DNA of 64,000 nt from Herpetosiphon llansteffanensis (lineage in GTDB: Bacteria > Chloroflexota > Chloroflexia > Chloroflexales > Herpetosiphonaceae): contig NZ_PUBZ01000079.1 in the NCBI RefSeq assembly GCF_003205875.1, positions 1 to 64,000 of the forward strand. Reading direction: 5' to 3'. Below the pieces are notes generated by a model, which worked only from the letters and a program-made list of their open reading frames with translations, was not told the DNA's origin and searched no databases. A program made the translations under genes and the position numbers. Of the stretch, positions 18,330 through 27,110 are shown piece after piece; the stretch's first letter is position 1; the number at the start of each line of letters is the position of its first letter.

Positions 18330-18785
18330 CAAAAAAGGGATGAAGGATGAAATCAAAAGTCAAAAGTCAAAAGTCAGAATAGAGAGCATAGAACATAGAT
18401 TAGTACATTGGATTGACAAACGCGTTCCTTCACCCCCAACCCCCTCTCCCACTGGACGCGGGCGAGGGGGAGCACCGTTTTAACCGACGAATTGTGGCAG
18501 AACCACAGCGTTAAAGCCCCTCGCCCAGCGGATGGGAGAGGGATTGGGGTGAGGTTATCAGGCAGTGGTTAACGCAATTAACCAATACTCATAGAACATA
18601 GGCAATTGAGGATCAGGTGGCAGTTGTTGGGCCAGCAAGAAAGATTTCAATCAACATAATCTGTGGAATCTGTGGCGAAAAAACTTAACCTTCGCGTCCT
18701 TCGTGCTCTTCGCGGTTTCAGGCTTCGTGGTTCAAATAGTATGTTATGTGACTGACCCCTAACCCCTAACCCCTGACCCCTCGTA
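18330..18785. repeat. Composite intergenic repeat block (copy 2)
   Basis: About 455 bp without a gene. Modules in order: GGGATGAAGGATGAA, AAAGTC repeats (period 7), GAGAGCATAGAACATAG, a palindrome of about 125 bp (18430-18555), CTCATAGAACATAGG, AATCTGTGGAATCTGTGGCG, a CTTCGCGTC/CTTCGTGCT/CTTCGCGGT run, and ACCCCTA/ACCCCTG words. Order and spacing match 1-345, suggesting one compound element. Confidence 0.75.
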
Positions 18786-18791
18786 TGCTAT

Positions 18792-18820
18792 TTGACAAGG
18801 CTGATGGGCACTGCTATAAT
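18792..18820 (+). promoter_or_regulatory. Perfect consensus promoter of tRNA-Thr
   Basis: TTGACA (18792-18797), 17 nt, then TGC-TATAAT (TATAAT at 18815-18820). It is consensus at both hexamers plus an extended -10, and ends 15 nt before the tRNA. Confidence 0.9.
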
Positions 18821-18835
18821 TTTCAGCGCACATCA

Positions 18836-18911
18836 GCCGATGTAGCTCAGTTGGCAGAGCAACTGTTTCGTAAATAGTAGGTCACGAGTTCAAGTCTCGT
18901 CATCGGCTCCA
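18836..18911 (+). tRNA. tRNA-Thr (anticodon CGT)
   Basis: Acceptor GCCGATG (18836-18842) pairs with CATCGGC (18901-18907); the discriminator is T and CCA is encoded (18909-18911). The D-stem GCTC/GAGC, the anticodon loop TTCGTAA with CGT at positions 34-36, and the T-arm ACGAG-TTCAAGT-CTCGT all fold. It reads ACG codons. Confidence 0.95.
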
Positions 18912-18915
18912 TTCA

Positions 18916-18942
18916 ATCACTCGCTACGGCGGGTGATTTTTT
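18916..18942 (+). terminator. Terminator of tRNA-Thr
   Basis: ATCACTCGC (18916-18924) pairs with GCGGGTGAT (18929-18937) with one G-T pair, followed by six T. Confidence 0.85.
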
Positions 18943-19819
18943 ATTCGGCCTTGGCGGGCCTGAACCCTTCACCCAACACCTCAACTGCTTCGGTCATCAC
19001 CACAAACGCCCGTGGATCGATGTTGTAAATCAGCTTTTTGAGAATTGCAATTTCTGCTTGGCTGATGACGCACATCAATACAGCTCGTTCTTCGCCACTA
19101 TAACCGCCGCGGCCTTCGAGCATGGTCACGCCCCGATCAAGATCATGCAACACTGCATCGCGAATCGCTTCTGGTTTATTCGAAACAATCAAGGCTGAAC
19201 GGCCATCGCTAAATCCTTCCAACACAATATCGATCACGCGGGTTTCGATAAAGGCCAGCAACAAGGCATACAGCACTGGCGTTGCGCCGTAAATCCAGCC
19301 TGCTGCGCCGAAAACCACGACGCTGGCAATCAACATCGATTGGCCTGGCCGAATGCCACGCCATTGTTGCAACAAGCGGGCGACAATATCGACCCCGCCA
19401 GTTGTGCCACCAACCCGCAACACTAAGCCTGTGCCGATGCCACTCAGGACAGCTCCATAGGCGATATAGAGCAACGGCTCGCGCTGCACAAACTGACCCA
19501 CTCGATTGGCCGTTAAATCAATAAAGACCGAAAGCATAACCGTCGCGAAGACAGTACGCATGCCAAAAACAAAGCCGCCCAAGCGTTTCAATCCGATAAT
19601 AAACAGCGGAATGTTGAGCGCCAACGACGTTACGCCGATTGGCAAGCCAAACAAGGTTTTGAGCATGGCCGCAATCCCAGTGACCCCACCAAAAATCACA
19701 TTGTTTGGTTCGAGAAATATATTCAAGGCGAGCGCGATACACAAGGTACCAATCGTCATCACCAAATAATCACGCAGAATGCCGGGAATTTGTTCGCGGC
19801 GAATAGCTAAACGGTGCAT
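18941..19819 (-). CDS. YitT family (DUF161/DUF2179) membrane protein
   Basis: About 292 residues. Five or six hydrophobic helices (YitT_membrane region, with GGVTGIA and GGTTGGVDIVARLL motifs) are followed by a soluble C-terminal DUF2179 domain (GVTMLEGRGGYSGEERAVLMCVI...DPRAFVVMTEAVEVLGEGF). Function of the family is unknown; it is common in Firmicutes. The ATG at 19819 (GAGGGG just upstream) fits the family's usual N-terminus; the ATG at 19879 would add 20 unconserved residues. Its stop overlaps the U-tract of the tRNA-Thr terminator region. Confidence 0.88.
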   Translation of the reverse strand: MHRLAIRREQIPGILRDYLVMTIGTLCIALALNIFLEPNNVIFGGVTGIAAMLKTLFGLPIGVTSLALNIPLFIIGLKRLGGFVFGMRTVFATVMLSVFIDLTANRVGQFVQREPLLYIAYGAVLSGIGTGLVLRVGGTTGGVDIVARLLQQWRGIRPGQSMLIASVVVFGAAGWIYGATPVLYALLLAFIETRVIDIVLEGFSDGRSALIVSNKPEAIRDAVLHDLDRGVTMLEGRGGYSGEERAVLMCVISQAEIAILKKLIYNIDPRAFVVMTEAVEVLGEGFRPAKAE

Positions 19820-19974
19820 AAACCCCTCAAGATGCTGATAGCCAACCAAAAAGACCACCTCAATTAGGTGGCGCATCAATGGCTCGCTATCAGGGTAGCT
19901 GTTGATGACGCTATCCTACCGCGAAACTATTAATTTTCCAACCCATCTGGCTATACCATTGGTCCTCAGCATGG

Positions 19975-20262
19975 AAAGGATGAAGGATGAATTATGAGGG
20001 ATGAAAACAAAAGTCAAAAGGCAGAAGGCAAAAAGAACAGAGAACAAAGAGCATAGAACATAGAACATAGAACATAATCCTAAAAATCTGTGCAATCTGT
20101 GGCGAAAAAACAAGCCTTCGCGATCTTCGCGTTCTTCGCGGTTCCGATCCTTCGTGTGCTTCGTGCGCTTCGTGGATCAGCTTTATCATTCGTAGAATTG
20201 GCAAATCCTTTAGCCAAAAGCCCTTCGCGCTCTTCGCGTGCTTCGTGGTTAAAACGAACCCC
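19975..20262. repeat. Composite intergenic repeat block (copy 3)
   Basis: About 290 bp with no gene. In order: GGATGAAGGATGAATTATGAGGGATGAA, AAAGTCAAAAGGCAGAAGGC, GAACAGAGAACAAAGAGC, three AACATAG words, AATCTGTGCAATCTGTGGCG, then nine-base-period CTTCGCGAT/CTTCGCGTT and CTTCGTGTG/CTTCGTGCG runs. It lacks the C/G palindrome found in copies 1 and 2. Confidence 0.75.
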
Positions 20263-20274
20263 CAACCCCCAAGC

Positions 20275-21828
20275 CTACAACGGCAAACACAAGGTCAACA
20301 GTGTGCCAGCAGTTGGTTGGCTTTGAATCGAGAGTGTGCCATGGATCAGTTGAGTGCGTTCGCGCATGCTGGTGAGGCCAAATCCTCCGCTGGCGGTTTG
20401 CTGCACAGTGGCCAGTTCAAAGCCTTGGCCATCATCGCTGACCGTAATTTGCAATTGGCCCGCAGCAACTGTTGAGCGAATTGCTACATGCTGAGCTTGA
20501 GCATGCTTCTCGACATTGCTCAGCGCCTCATTGACCACCCGCAGCACTTGAATCGCCATCTCGCTAGGCAAGTTAAGCGCTTGGCCATCGTGGCTATATT
20601 GGCTTTGAATAGTGGTGCGCTGCTGAAAATTATCCACCAATTCGGCCAATACATCGTTGAGTACCCGCCCATCAATCGCTGGCGCAGATAAATTCCAGAC
20701 GCTGCGGCGTAAGTCGTGCAAGGCCGCCAATGCCAAATCGTAGGCTTTTTGGAGCCGCACTTGGGCCTTTTCTGGCTGATGCAGATTGCGCATGCCAGCC
20801 TCAATTTGTAAACGCAACCCAGTTAATTGCTGGGCCAGCGTATCGTGAAAATCGCGCGCGAGGCGGTTGCGTTCTGCAAGCGTGGCCGAGAAGCGGGCTT
20901 GTTCGTAGAGTTGAGCATTATAAATCGCCAATGCAGCTGCATCGGCAAATGGTTGAAGCGCTTGGCGTAAGGCTGCATTGGCTGGCTCAGCACTCCAGCA
21001 GGTCAAACGCCCAATTGCTTCGCCCTTGGCATGCAGCGCTATTTCGAGGTTGTGCAGATTTGGGTCGGGGCTGCCAATGCTCGTCGCAATCCGCCATTCG
21101 TCATCTTCGCGCAGCGCAACCGTCACCGCTTGGGCATTGGCAAGGGTGCGGCCAGCCTCGGCTACTTGGGCTAAAACTCGGCCTAATGCTACTTCGCTCG
21201 ATAATGCGGCGGTAGTGGCGCTAAGTTGACGTAAATAATCACGTTCTTGGGCCAACTCTTGGGCTAGTTGCTCAACTTGCTGGCGAGTCAGGACCGATTG
21301 ATTGGTCACATAGCCAAACAAGGTGACAAATAAGAGCAAGACGATTTGGCTCGATAAACCAGAGAAGCCCATGCTGTTGAGTGGTAAGCCAGCTAAAATA
21401 AAACAGGCACTCATCAAGATTGAAATGAAGCCTGCAATCACGAGGGTTTTGGGCAATGGGTAGGTTCCGGCAATAAACACCATTGGTACCATAAAGGCAA
21501 TTGGCTGGGTCGTAAAATCGCGACTAATCAATTGCATCAAGGCTGCGAGGCCAAAAACCACGCTAATTAACAATTGCGGATAACGCCGCATGCGTAAACA
21601 AAACGGGGTTTCTGCCCAGAAAACCCGTTTGAGTAAGAAATAGCAGCTGCCTGCTGCTATATAAACCCCTAAACGCCAGCCATAGAGGCTGCCATTACTT
21701 ACGCCAAGAATCAGCGGCACAATACAGGCTACCAGCCCGGCGATAATTCCCGACCACGATAAACTCTGGCCGTGAATCCGATCTTGCAGGGTTTGTTGTT
21801 CAGTTGTGGTTGATTCCGGCAGCATCAT
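20275..21828 (-). CDS. Orphan sensor histidine kinase (HisKA_3 type)
   Basis: A 517-residue kinase. Six or so hydrophobic segments span residues about 25-175, followed by a short coiled coil (185-205), a GAF-like domain (about 205-305), a HisKA_3 H-box RLARDFHDTLAQQL with His328, and an HATPase_c domain with N-box VVNEALSNVEKHAQA, G1 SDDGQGFE and G2 GGFGLTSMRER. All catalytic parts are present, as in NarX/DesK/LiaS kinases. No response regulator is adjacent, so the partner must be elsewhere. An ATG at 21825 is equally possible. The C-terminus runs to the edge of the repeat block. Confidence 0.9.
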   Translation of the reverse strand: MMLPESTTTEQQTLQDRIHGQSLSWSGIIAGLVACIVPLILGVSNGSLYGWRLGVYIAAGSCYFLLKRVFWAETPFCLRMRRYPQLLISVVFGLAALMQLISRDFTTQPIAFMVPMVFIAGTYPLPKTLVIAGFISILMSACFILAGLPLNSMGFSGLSSQIVLLLFVTLFGYVTNQSVLTRQQVEQLAQELAQERDYLRQLSATTAALSSEVALGRVLAQVAEAGRTLANAQAVTVALREDDEWRIATSIGSPDPNLHNLEIALHAKGEAIGRLTCWSAEPANAALRQALQPFADAAALAIYNAQLYEQARFSATLAERNRLARDFHDTLAQQLTGLRLQIEAGMRNLHQPEKAQVRLQKAYDLALAALHDLRRSVWNLSAPAIDGRVLNDVLAELVDNFQQRTTIQSQYSHDGQALNLPSEMAIQVLRVVNEALSNVEKHAQAQHVAIRSTVAAGQLQITVSDDGQGFELATVQQTASGGFGLTSMRERTQLIHGTLSIQSQPTAGTLLTLCLPL

Positions 21829-21859
21829 AAACCATCTACTCGTCTAAATCGGCCTAAAT

Positions 21860-21865
21860 ACTATA
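21860..21865 (-). promoter_or_regulatory. Possible extended -10 for the sensor kinase
   Basis: On the minus strand TGG-TATAGT, 32 nt before the kinase start, with TTGGGC 17 nt upstream. Confidence 0.4.
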
Positions 21866-21886
21866 CCATTCTTGGCTACGCTGCCC

Positions 21887-21917
21887 AACCCCTCGCCCAT
21901 ATTTTAGCTGAGGGGTT
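21887..21917 (-). terminator. Hairpin after the DUF2306 gene
   Basis: AACCCCTC (21887-21894) and GAGGGGTT (21910-21917) form an 8-bp stem just downstream of the leftward DUF2306 stop. The U-tract is poor. Confidence 0.45.
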
Positions 21918-21939
21918 TGCGTGTGATCAATGGTTGGGC

Positions 21940-22422
21940 CTAATTGCTAGCGATATTACCCAATGGTTTGGGCTTGGACGCAAAGCCATAGCGTTGATCA
22001 AGCTTTTTGCCTACATACGGCAGAATAAAGAATGGCAAGGAAACTTCTGCTGCAAAGATCCAAAAGTTAATTTCAATGCCCATACGGGCAATCAATTGGT
22101 TGAGGGTTGCCACACACACAAAGGCATACGATTGGCTCATCCATTGATAGTGCAAGCGCAGCCAGCGCCGCCCCAAGCGTTTGCGCAAGAAAATGACTCC
22201 ATAGGCAAAGCTAGCTGAAGCCATGCCCAAGCCATTGAGTACATCAGGTGCAGTAATGCCTTGGCGGCTAATAATAATGCCAGTGCTAAACAAAGTGACC
22301 CAACCAAGCAAATAGCCTTTGCCAATCCAGCGGTGAATGTTTGTGCCATTTTGCCAGCGATAGGCCGCCAAACCCGTACCGAGCGCCACCAAGGCCCCAA
22401 TAATATGCAAAACCAGAAACAT
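21940..22422 (-). CDS. DUF2306-type membrane protein
   Basis: A 160-residue protein with four hydrophobic helices. FLVLHIIGALVALGTGLAAY with His in helix 1, NIHRWIGKGYLLGW with a second His, and LHYQWMSQSYAF with a third match DUF2306/cytochrome-like four-helix proteins, in which His residues may bind haem or a quinone (inference). The ATG at 22422 has GAGG 7 nt upstream; GTG at 22428 is too close to it. The redox context of the next gene (peroxiredoxin-like, divergent) may be coincidental. Confidence 0.7.
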   Translation of the reverse strand: MFLVLHIIGALVALGTGLAAYRWQNGTNIHRWIGKGYLLGWVTLFSTGIIISRQGITAPDVLNGLGMASASFAYGVIFLRKRLGRRWLRLHYQWMSQSYAFVCVATLNQLIARMGIEINFWIFAAEVSLPFFILPYVGKKLDQRYGFASKPKPLGNIASN

Positions 22423-22625
22423 TGCCACACCTCACCAGTCAACAAGCGAAATTTCAATATCATGAGTTTAGCAATGTGCGCGGGTTAGGCCATCAGTACT
22501 AAGTGTTACAGCTAAACTAGATCAAAAGAACTAGCCGAAGTTAACCATAATGTTGCCTACTATTGTATGTCGGGCAATGCTATCGTATGCCTAATGCTCG
22601 CATTTACTCCACGAGGAACCTAGCG

Positions 22626-23207
22626 ATGGATACAGCCCTGCCCCTGATTTCAATTCGCGATATGTACAACCAGAGTTTACCGTTTGGCTCATTATGGCGC
22701 GATCAAGCGGCGCTTTTAGTTTTTTTGCGCCATCCTGGCTGCGCGGTGTGTCGCAGCAATTTGCTGGATTTGTATGAGTACACCACGGCATTTCGCATGT
22801 TGGATATTAATTTGGCAGTGATTACGATGGCCGAGCCAGCAGCAGCCCAAGCATTTGCTCGGCTCTATCGCCTGCCAATTCCAATCTATAGCGATCCTGA
22901 GCGTCAAATTTATCGGGCAACTGGGTTTGGTGAGGGGAGTTTGTATCGCGTGGCCAGCCCGCAGGTGATGTTGCATCAGGCGTGGCAATTTTTGCAGGGG
23001 CATTGGGTTGGGGGCGGGCAGGGCCAATCATTGACCCAATATGGCGGTCACGCCTTGATCAAAGCCCGCGCAACCGCCCCAAGTTATATTCACGTTGCCG
23101 ATCCCATCTATCGCTATCCACCGTGGCAAAGCGTGTTGGAATATACCCAACAGCGTTTTTATGCCAGCGAAGATAGCCTTCCGGCGCTGGCCCGTCAATT
23201 GGCCTAA
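22626..23207 (+). CDS. Peroxiredoxin-like (AhpC/TSA_2) protein
   Basis: A 193-residue thioredoxin-fold protein. LVFLRHPGCAVCRSNLLDL carries a CxxC at the position of the thioredoxin active site, and YSDPERQIYRATGFGEGS is typical of the AhpC/TSA_2 (PRXL2/FAM213-like) group. It probably reduces peroxides or disulfides; the substrate is unknown. The ATG at 22626 has GAGGAA 7 nt upstream; the upstream frame is not conserved in style. It converges on the TPR lipoprotein gene with a gap of only 3 nt. Confidence 0.78.
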   Translation: MDTALPLISIRDMYNQSLPFGSLWRDQAALLVFLRHPGCAVCRSNLLDLYEYTTAFRMLDINLAVITMAEPAAAQAFARLYRLPIPIYSDPERQIYRATGFGEGSLYRVASPQVMLHQAWQFLQGHWVGGGQGQSLTQYGGHALIKARATAPSYIHVADPIYRYPPWQSVLEYTQQRFYASEDSLPALARQLA

Positions 23208-23210
23208 ATC

Positions 23211-23957
23211 CTACCAGCCCTCGTCATCGCCACCTTGGTTATCGGTGGGCTGGCCATCTGCACCAACCGCATAATTATCGTAGAGATCCTCACGATTGCG
23301 ATCTTCGCTGCGTTTCAATTGGTCTAACTGCCGCTCAGCTTCACCAGGGCTAATGCTTGATGGTGGCGCTTCGGGCCGCTCTGGTGGTTCTTGCCCACCG
23401 CCAGGCTCTTGCTCAGGTGGTTCTTGCCCATTCTGCGGCGGTTGATTGGGATCTTGTTGGCCATCTTGTGGCTGCTGCTGATTGGGATCTTGCGGATTCT
23501 GCGCTTGTTGTTGCTGTTGTTGCTGCTGCTCTTGAATTTTTTGGGCTAGCTCCAGATTATATTTGGCATCAAGGTCGTCGGGATTGATGCGCAGAGTTTT
23601 TTTATAGGCATCAATCGCTGCGTCAAGCTCCTCTAGCCGAAAATGGGCATTGCCTTGGTTATAATAGATAATCGCTTGAGTTGCTGGGTCGGCAGTTTGC
23701 AAAGCAGCATTTGGTGCTTCGACCGCACCCAAATAATCGCCCATTTGATAGCGCGTATTGCCCAAATTAACATGCGGTTCGGGCCGATCAGGAGCCATCA
23801 AGGCTGCTTCTTTATATTGATTGAGCGCTTGCCCATAAACACCCTGCTCGTAGAGTGCGTTGCCCTCTGCATTAATATCGGCAGCAGACGGTGCGCCACA
23901 ACCAGTTAGGGCTACTAACAGCAAGCCCGTCGTCACAATCGCTGGTGTTCGTTTCAT
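23211..23957 (-). CDS. TPR lipoprotein, BatC-like
   Basis: A 248-residue protein. A lipoprotein signal peptide (LLLVALTGC, Cys20) precedes three TPR repeats (about 30-130) and a low-complexity Gln/Pro/Glu-rich tail (about 140-215) with an acidic end. It should be membrane-anchored and face outward, mediating protein contacts. It is the last gene of the MoxR/Bat operon, and its start overlaps the stop of the upstream VWA gene by 4 nt. BatC of Bacteroides has the same TPR plan. Confidence 0.85.
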   Translation of the reverse strand: MKRTPAIVTTGLLLVALTGCGAPSAADINAEGNALYEQGVYGQALNQYKEAALMAPDRPEPHVNLGNTRYQMGDYLGAVEAPNAALQTADPATQAIIYYNQGNAHFRLEELDAAIDAYKKTLRINPDDLDAKYNLELAQKIQEQQQQQQQQAQNPQDPNQQQPQDGQQDPNQPPQNGQEPPEQEPGGGQEPPERPEAPPSSISPGEAERQLDQLKRSEDRNREDLYDNYAVGADGQPTDNQGGDDEGW

Positions 23958-24967
23958 GCTGTAGCCACCTTTCCTTGATCCAAGCGCCCAACATAGACAT
24001 CAATAATCAATAAGATAAACGCTAGCCCGGCGAAAAGATAAAAGCGCTCGCTATAAATCCGTCTGGTTTGATCGGCCATATCTACCGGTGCGCTTTGTTC
24101 GAGCGCTGTTTGCAACTTGTCGAGATCTAACGAACTGCCATCGAAGTAGGTTCCGCCAGTTGCCGAGGCAATTTGCTCAAGCAAGGGCTGGTTGAGTTTG
24201 CTAATTACCCGTTGGCCTTGATCTTCGACATAGCTAATGTTGCCAAGTTCATCATACACCGGAATCTGGCCGCCAGCCTCGGTTGCCATGCCAATGGTAT
24301 GAATCGTCAGGCCCATTTTGGCGGCTTCACGAGCGGCTGCAACTGCCTCACCATCAGCTTGTGGATCGGAGTCTCCGCCATCGGTAATCAAAATCATTGT
24401 GCGGCCTTCGACTTGGCCAATTGGGAACGAGCGCAAGCCTTCGGTGATAACTTCTTCAACATCGGTGCCACCAAGCGAAAGCCCACGTGGGTTGATTGGC
24501 TCGACCAAGGAGCGGGCCGCAGCAAGGTCGCTGGTCAAGGGAAATTGCACGTAGCTCGACGAACCAAACATCAGCATGCCCACCTGATTGCCGTCTAAGC
24601 GATCAAGCATTGCCAGCACGATCCGTTTGCTGGCATCGATGCGCGAGGGCCGAACATCTTGCGCGGCCATACTGCGCGAGCCATCGAGCAAAATCAGCAC
24701 TTGCAAGCCGCTACGTTTGAGCGTTTCATCGCCACTGCCCCAAACTGGACGCGCTAAAGCCACAATAATTAAGCCAACAGCACTAAGTTGCAAAGCCATG
24801 CGAATTCGGCGTTGGCGCTGTGGCAGCATCGAAAGCAACGAAGCAATTAGCCTAGGATCGCCTAGTGCTGCCCGATCGCGCTCTTCGGCGCGGCGAGCAA
24901 GCCAAAACACGCCAGCCAAGGGCAACAAGACCAATAAGAGCCATAAATTTGCAGGAACAAGTGCCAT
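23954..24967 (-). CDS. VWA-domain membrane protein, BatB-like
   Basis: A 337-residue protein with two hydrophobic helices near the N-terminus (about 5-25 and 58-78), a von Willebrand A domain and a C-terminal helix (about 308-328). The MIDAS residues are present: LLDGSRSMAA (DxSxS), a Thr in LGGTDVE and ITDGGDSD. The domain should bind a divalent metal and a protein ligand on the membrane surface. It overlaps the upstream VWA gene by one base, indicating tight coupling. Confidence 0.88.
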   Translation of the reverse strand: MALVPANLWLLLVLLPLAGVFWLARRAEERDRAALGDPRLIASLLSMLPQRQRRIRMALQLSAVGLIIVALARPVWGSGDETLKRSGLQVLILLDGSRSMAAQDVRPSRIDASKRIVLAMLDRLDGNQVGMLMFGSSSYVQFPLTSDLAAARSLVEPINPRGLSLGGTDVEEVITEGLRSFPIGQVEGRTMILITDGGDSDPQADGEAVAAAREAAKMGLTIHTIGMATEAGGQIPVYDELGNISYVEDQGQRVISKLNQPLLEQIASATGGTYFDGSSLDLDKLQTALEQSAPVDMADQTRRIYSERFYLFAGLAFILLIIDVYVGRLDQGKVATA

Positions 24968-25959
24968 TAGCCAATACTCCGTAGGATCGTATTGCGTAGC
25001 AAAATTTCAATCATCAAGAGCAACAGTGCTCCGGCGGCCCATGGTTGCCATGCCTCGGTGTAGCGCACCAATTTTTCGCTGGCAACTTGCGAGCGTTCCA
25101 TTTTATCGATCGTATCGTATACATCGCGCAAGCCTTGTTCATCGCCAGCGCGAAAGAAAATCCCGCCGGTTTGTTCGGCAATGTCGCGCAGCGCCACTTC
25201 ATCTTCGGCGGTTGGCGCTGGAATCAGGTAGGTTTCATCGCGCCAAGCATCATGAACAGGATATTCGCCGCCGCCTGGTTTGCCCACCAAGATTGTGTAA
25301 ACCCGCACATCCAAGGCCCGCGCAATTTCAGCAGCTTGGGCTGGCTCAATATCGCCACGATTGCTTGAGCCGTCGGTGAGCAAAATCACGACTTTACTTT
25401 TGGTGGTGCTGTTGCGCAAGCCATTGACCGAGTGGGCTAAGGCAGTGCCAATTGCAGTTCCGTCAGGGCGACGCACCGTTTGCACTTGGCCCAATAAGTT
25501 TTGCAAAAAGTCATAATCAAGGGTCAATGGAACTTGCGTAAAGGCATTGCCCGAAAAAACCACCAAGCCAATGCGGTCATCTTTGCGACCTTTGATAAAC
25601 TCGGCAATCACTTCTTTGGCCACGGTAATCCGATCTTTGGGATCGAAATCGCCAGCCTTCATACTCAGCGAAATATCCAAAGCCAGCTGAATATCGATGC
25701 CTTCGCGCACAACCCGCTCGGAGCTTTGGGCATACTGTGGTCGCGATAATACAACGACCAACAAGCCCAACGCGGCAGCGCGCAGCGAAATCAGCAATGG
25801 CCGCATGCGAATGCGCCACGATGGCTTGACCCCACGCAACATCCCCAAATCGGAGAAGCGCATGGTAACGACTTCGCCCCGACTGCGGCGATACATGGCC
25901 CACCAAACAATCGGCACAATCGGCAACAACCAAAATAACAACGGATAGGCAAATGTCAT
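24967..25959 (-). CDS. VWA-domain membrane protein, BatA-like
   Basis: A 330-residue protein with an N-terminal helix pair (about 1-18 and 55-75), a VWA domain with MIDAS motif LALDISLSMKAGD and LLTDGSSNRG, and a C-terminal helix (MIEILL). Architecture equals BatA of the aerotolerance operon. The ATG at 25959 is preferred; the longer frame runs back into repeat DNA (GGATGAGGGATGA words), which is unlikely to be coding. No strong ribosome-binding site is seen. Confidence 0.87.
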   Translation of the reverse strand: MTFAYPLLFWLLPIVPIVWWAMYRRSRGEVVTMRFSDLGMLRGVKPSWRIRMRPLLISLRAAALGLLVVVLSRPQYAQSSERVVREGIDIQLALDISLSMKAGDFDPKDRITVAKEVIAEFIKGRKDDRIGLVVFSGNAFTQVPLTLDYDFLQNLLGQVQTVRRPDGTAIGTALAHSVNGLRNSTTKSKVVILLTDGSSNRGDIEPAQAAEIARALDVRVYTILVGKPGGGEYPVHDAWRDETYLIPAPTAEDEVALRDIAEQTGGIFFRAGDEQGLRDVYDTIDKMERSQVASEKLVRYTEAWQPWAAGALLLLMIEILLRNTILRSIG

Positions 25960-25972
25960 AAGCAACTCTAAT

Positions 25973-26072
25973 CTAAGGATGAGGGATGAGGGATGAAGGA
26001 TGAATGAACCATCTTCATAACCTGTACCATCGATCAATCATCAAGTAATTTAAATCGTATCTCAACCAATAT
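25973..26072. repeat. Degenerate repeat words in the Bat operon
   Basis: GGATGAGGGATGAGGGATGAAGGATGAATG-type words at 25977-26005, then A/T-rich sequence. They separate BatA from the upstream gene. Confidence 0.55.
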
Positions 26073-26073
26073 A

Positions 26074-26178
26074 TTTTCATCCCTCATACTTCATCCTTCA
26101 TCCTTTCGTTTTCATCCCTCATACTTCATCCTTCATCCTTTCGTTTTCATCCCTCATACTTCATCCTTCATCCTTTCG
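26074..26178. repeat. Three exact tandem copies of a 35-bp unit
   Basis: Unit from TTTTCATCCC to CCTTTCG, copies at 26074-26108, 26109-26143 and 26144-26178. The unit is the reverse complement of the GGATGAAGGATGAAG word family. It ends 2 nt before the stop of the leftward BatD-like gene. Confidence 0.9.
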
Positions 26179-26179
26179 A

Positions 26180-27100
26180 TTAGCGTGTTGCCAAAATTGC
26201 TTGGCGGGCATTATCGATCATGGCGTGGGCTTCGATTGGGTTTGGCAATTGGCGGGCAAATTTCACGCCATCGGATTCAGCCAACAAAATCAATAATTGA
26301 TCGCGGCGTTGTTGCATGCTTGGGTGCGAGAGCGCCAAACGTACTTCATTCGTGGTTCGCTCTAGCGCAGGCACCGAGAACCGATCAGTAATGAAGGTTC
26401 GCAACACATCGGCAATCAAGGCATAATGCTCAACAATTCGGCCTTGGTCGATCAAGCCTAAGCCGCGAATGCGCTCAAGCTCGGTCATGGCGATGCCAAA
26501 TGGATCGCGGACTGGTTGCGGTACGGCAGCTGGTACTGGCACTGGGCGATGTTTGCGGAAGTAGTTAATTGCCCAGGCCGCAAAGCCTGCAACCAACACC
26601 GCCAACAACGAAAGGCCGATGATCAATAAATAATTTGCTTGTTCATTCATAATCAATTGTGGTTTCAATGGTTTAATATCTTGGGCATTTTCATCAAGCA
26701 CCGAAGCCACTTCGACGCTAACTGGCTGAGTATTGGCGCGGCCAGTGGTTCCATCAGGATTGGTTATTTTGACCAATTGAGTTGGAAAGGCATGAATGCC
26801 GACATCCCAGTTGGTCAATTGACAGCGCCAGCCTTGGCGCAGCCCTTCTGCGACAGTTGTTTCGCTCAAGGGCGCACACTCGCGCACTTCCCATTCGCCA
26901 AAGGTTTTGGTTGGCATGGCTGGGAGTTCGCTTTTAAAGCCGTTGGGCGTGGTCACTTGCAATTCGTACTCGACCAAATCGCCAACTGTAATTTTGGTGC
27001 GATTGAGTTGGGCACGCACGGCTACGGCTGGCTCGGCGGCTGCGACCGGCGCAATCCAGAGCAAACAACTTAATCCTAATAACCACCACAATTTTGCCAT
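26180..27100 (-). CDS. BatD-like/DUF4381-type membrane protein
   Basis: A 306-residue protein. A signal peptide (WWLLGLSCLLWIAPVAAA) leads to an extracytoplasmic beta-rich domain (about 25-150), then a transmembrane helix (LLIIGLSLLAVLVAGFAAWAI) and a cytoplasmic helical tail of about 120 residues with FITDRFSVPALERTTNEV, characteristic of proteins next to DUF58 and VWA genes. It probably scaffolds the MoxR/VWA machinery. The ATG at 27100 has GAGGAA 5 nt upstream; its start overlaps the end of the DUF58 gene region. Confidence 0.75.
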   Translation of the reverse strand: MAKLWWLLGLSCLLWIAPVAAAEPAVAVRAQLNRTKITVGDLVEYELQVTTPNGFKSELPAMPTKTFGEWEVRECAPLSETTVAEGLRQGWRCQLTNWDVGIHAFPTQLVKITNPDGTTGRANTQPVSVEVASVLDENAQDIKPLKPQLIMNEQANYLLIIGLSLLAVLVAGFAAWAINYFRKHRPVPVPAAVPQPVRDPFGIAMTELERIRGLGLIDQGRIVEHYALIADVLRTFITDRFSVPALERTTNEVRLALSHPSMQQRRDQLLILLAESDGVKFARQLPNPIEAHAMIDNARQAILATR

Positions 27101-27110
27101 AGCTGTTCCT

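Noticed and set aside
18330-18785. Periodic words as a CRISPR array
   Set aside because: Periods are 7-9 bases with no unique spacers and no cas genes; they are low-complexity repeats.
22626-23207. Selenocysteine at the CxxC of the peroxiredoxin-like protein
   Set aside because: Both positions are ordinary Cys codons and no in-frame TGA is present.
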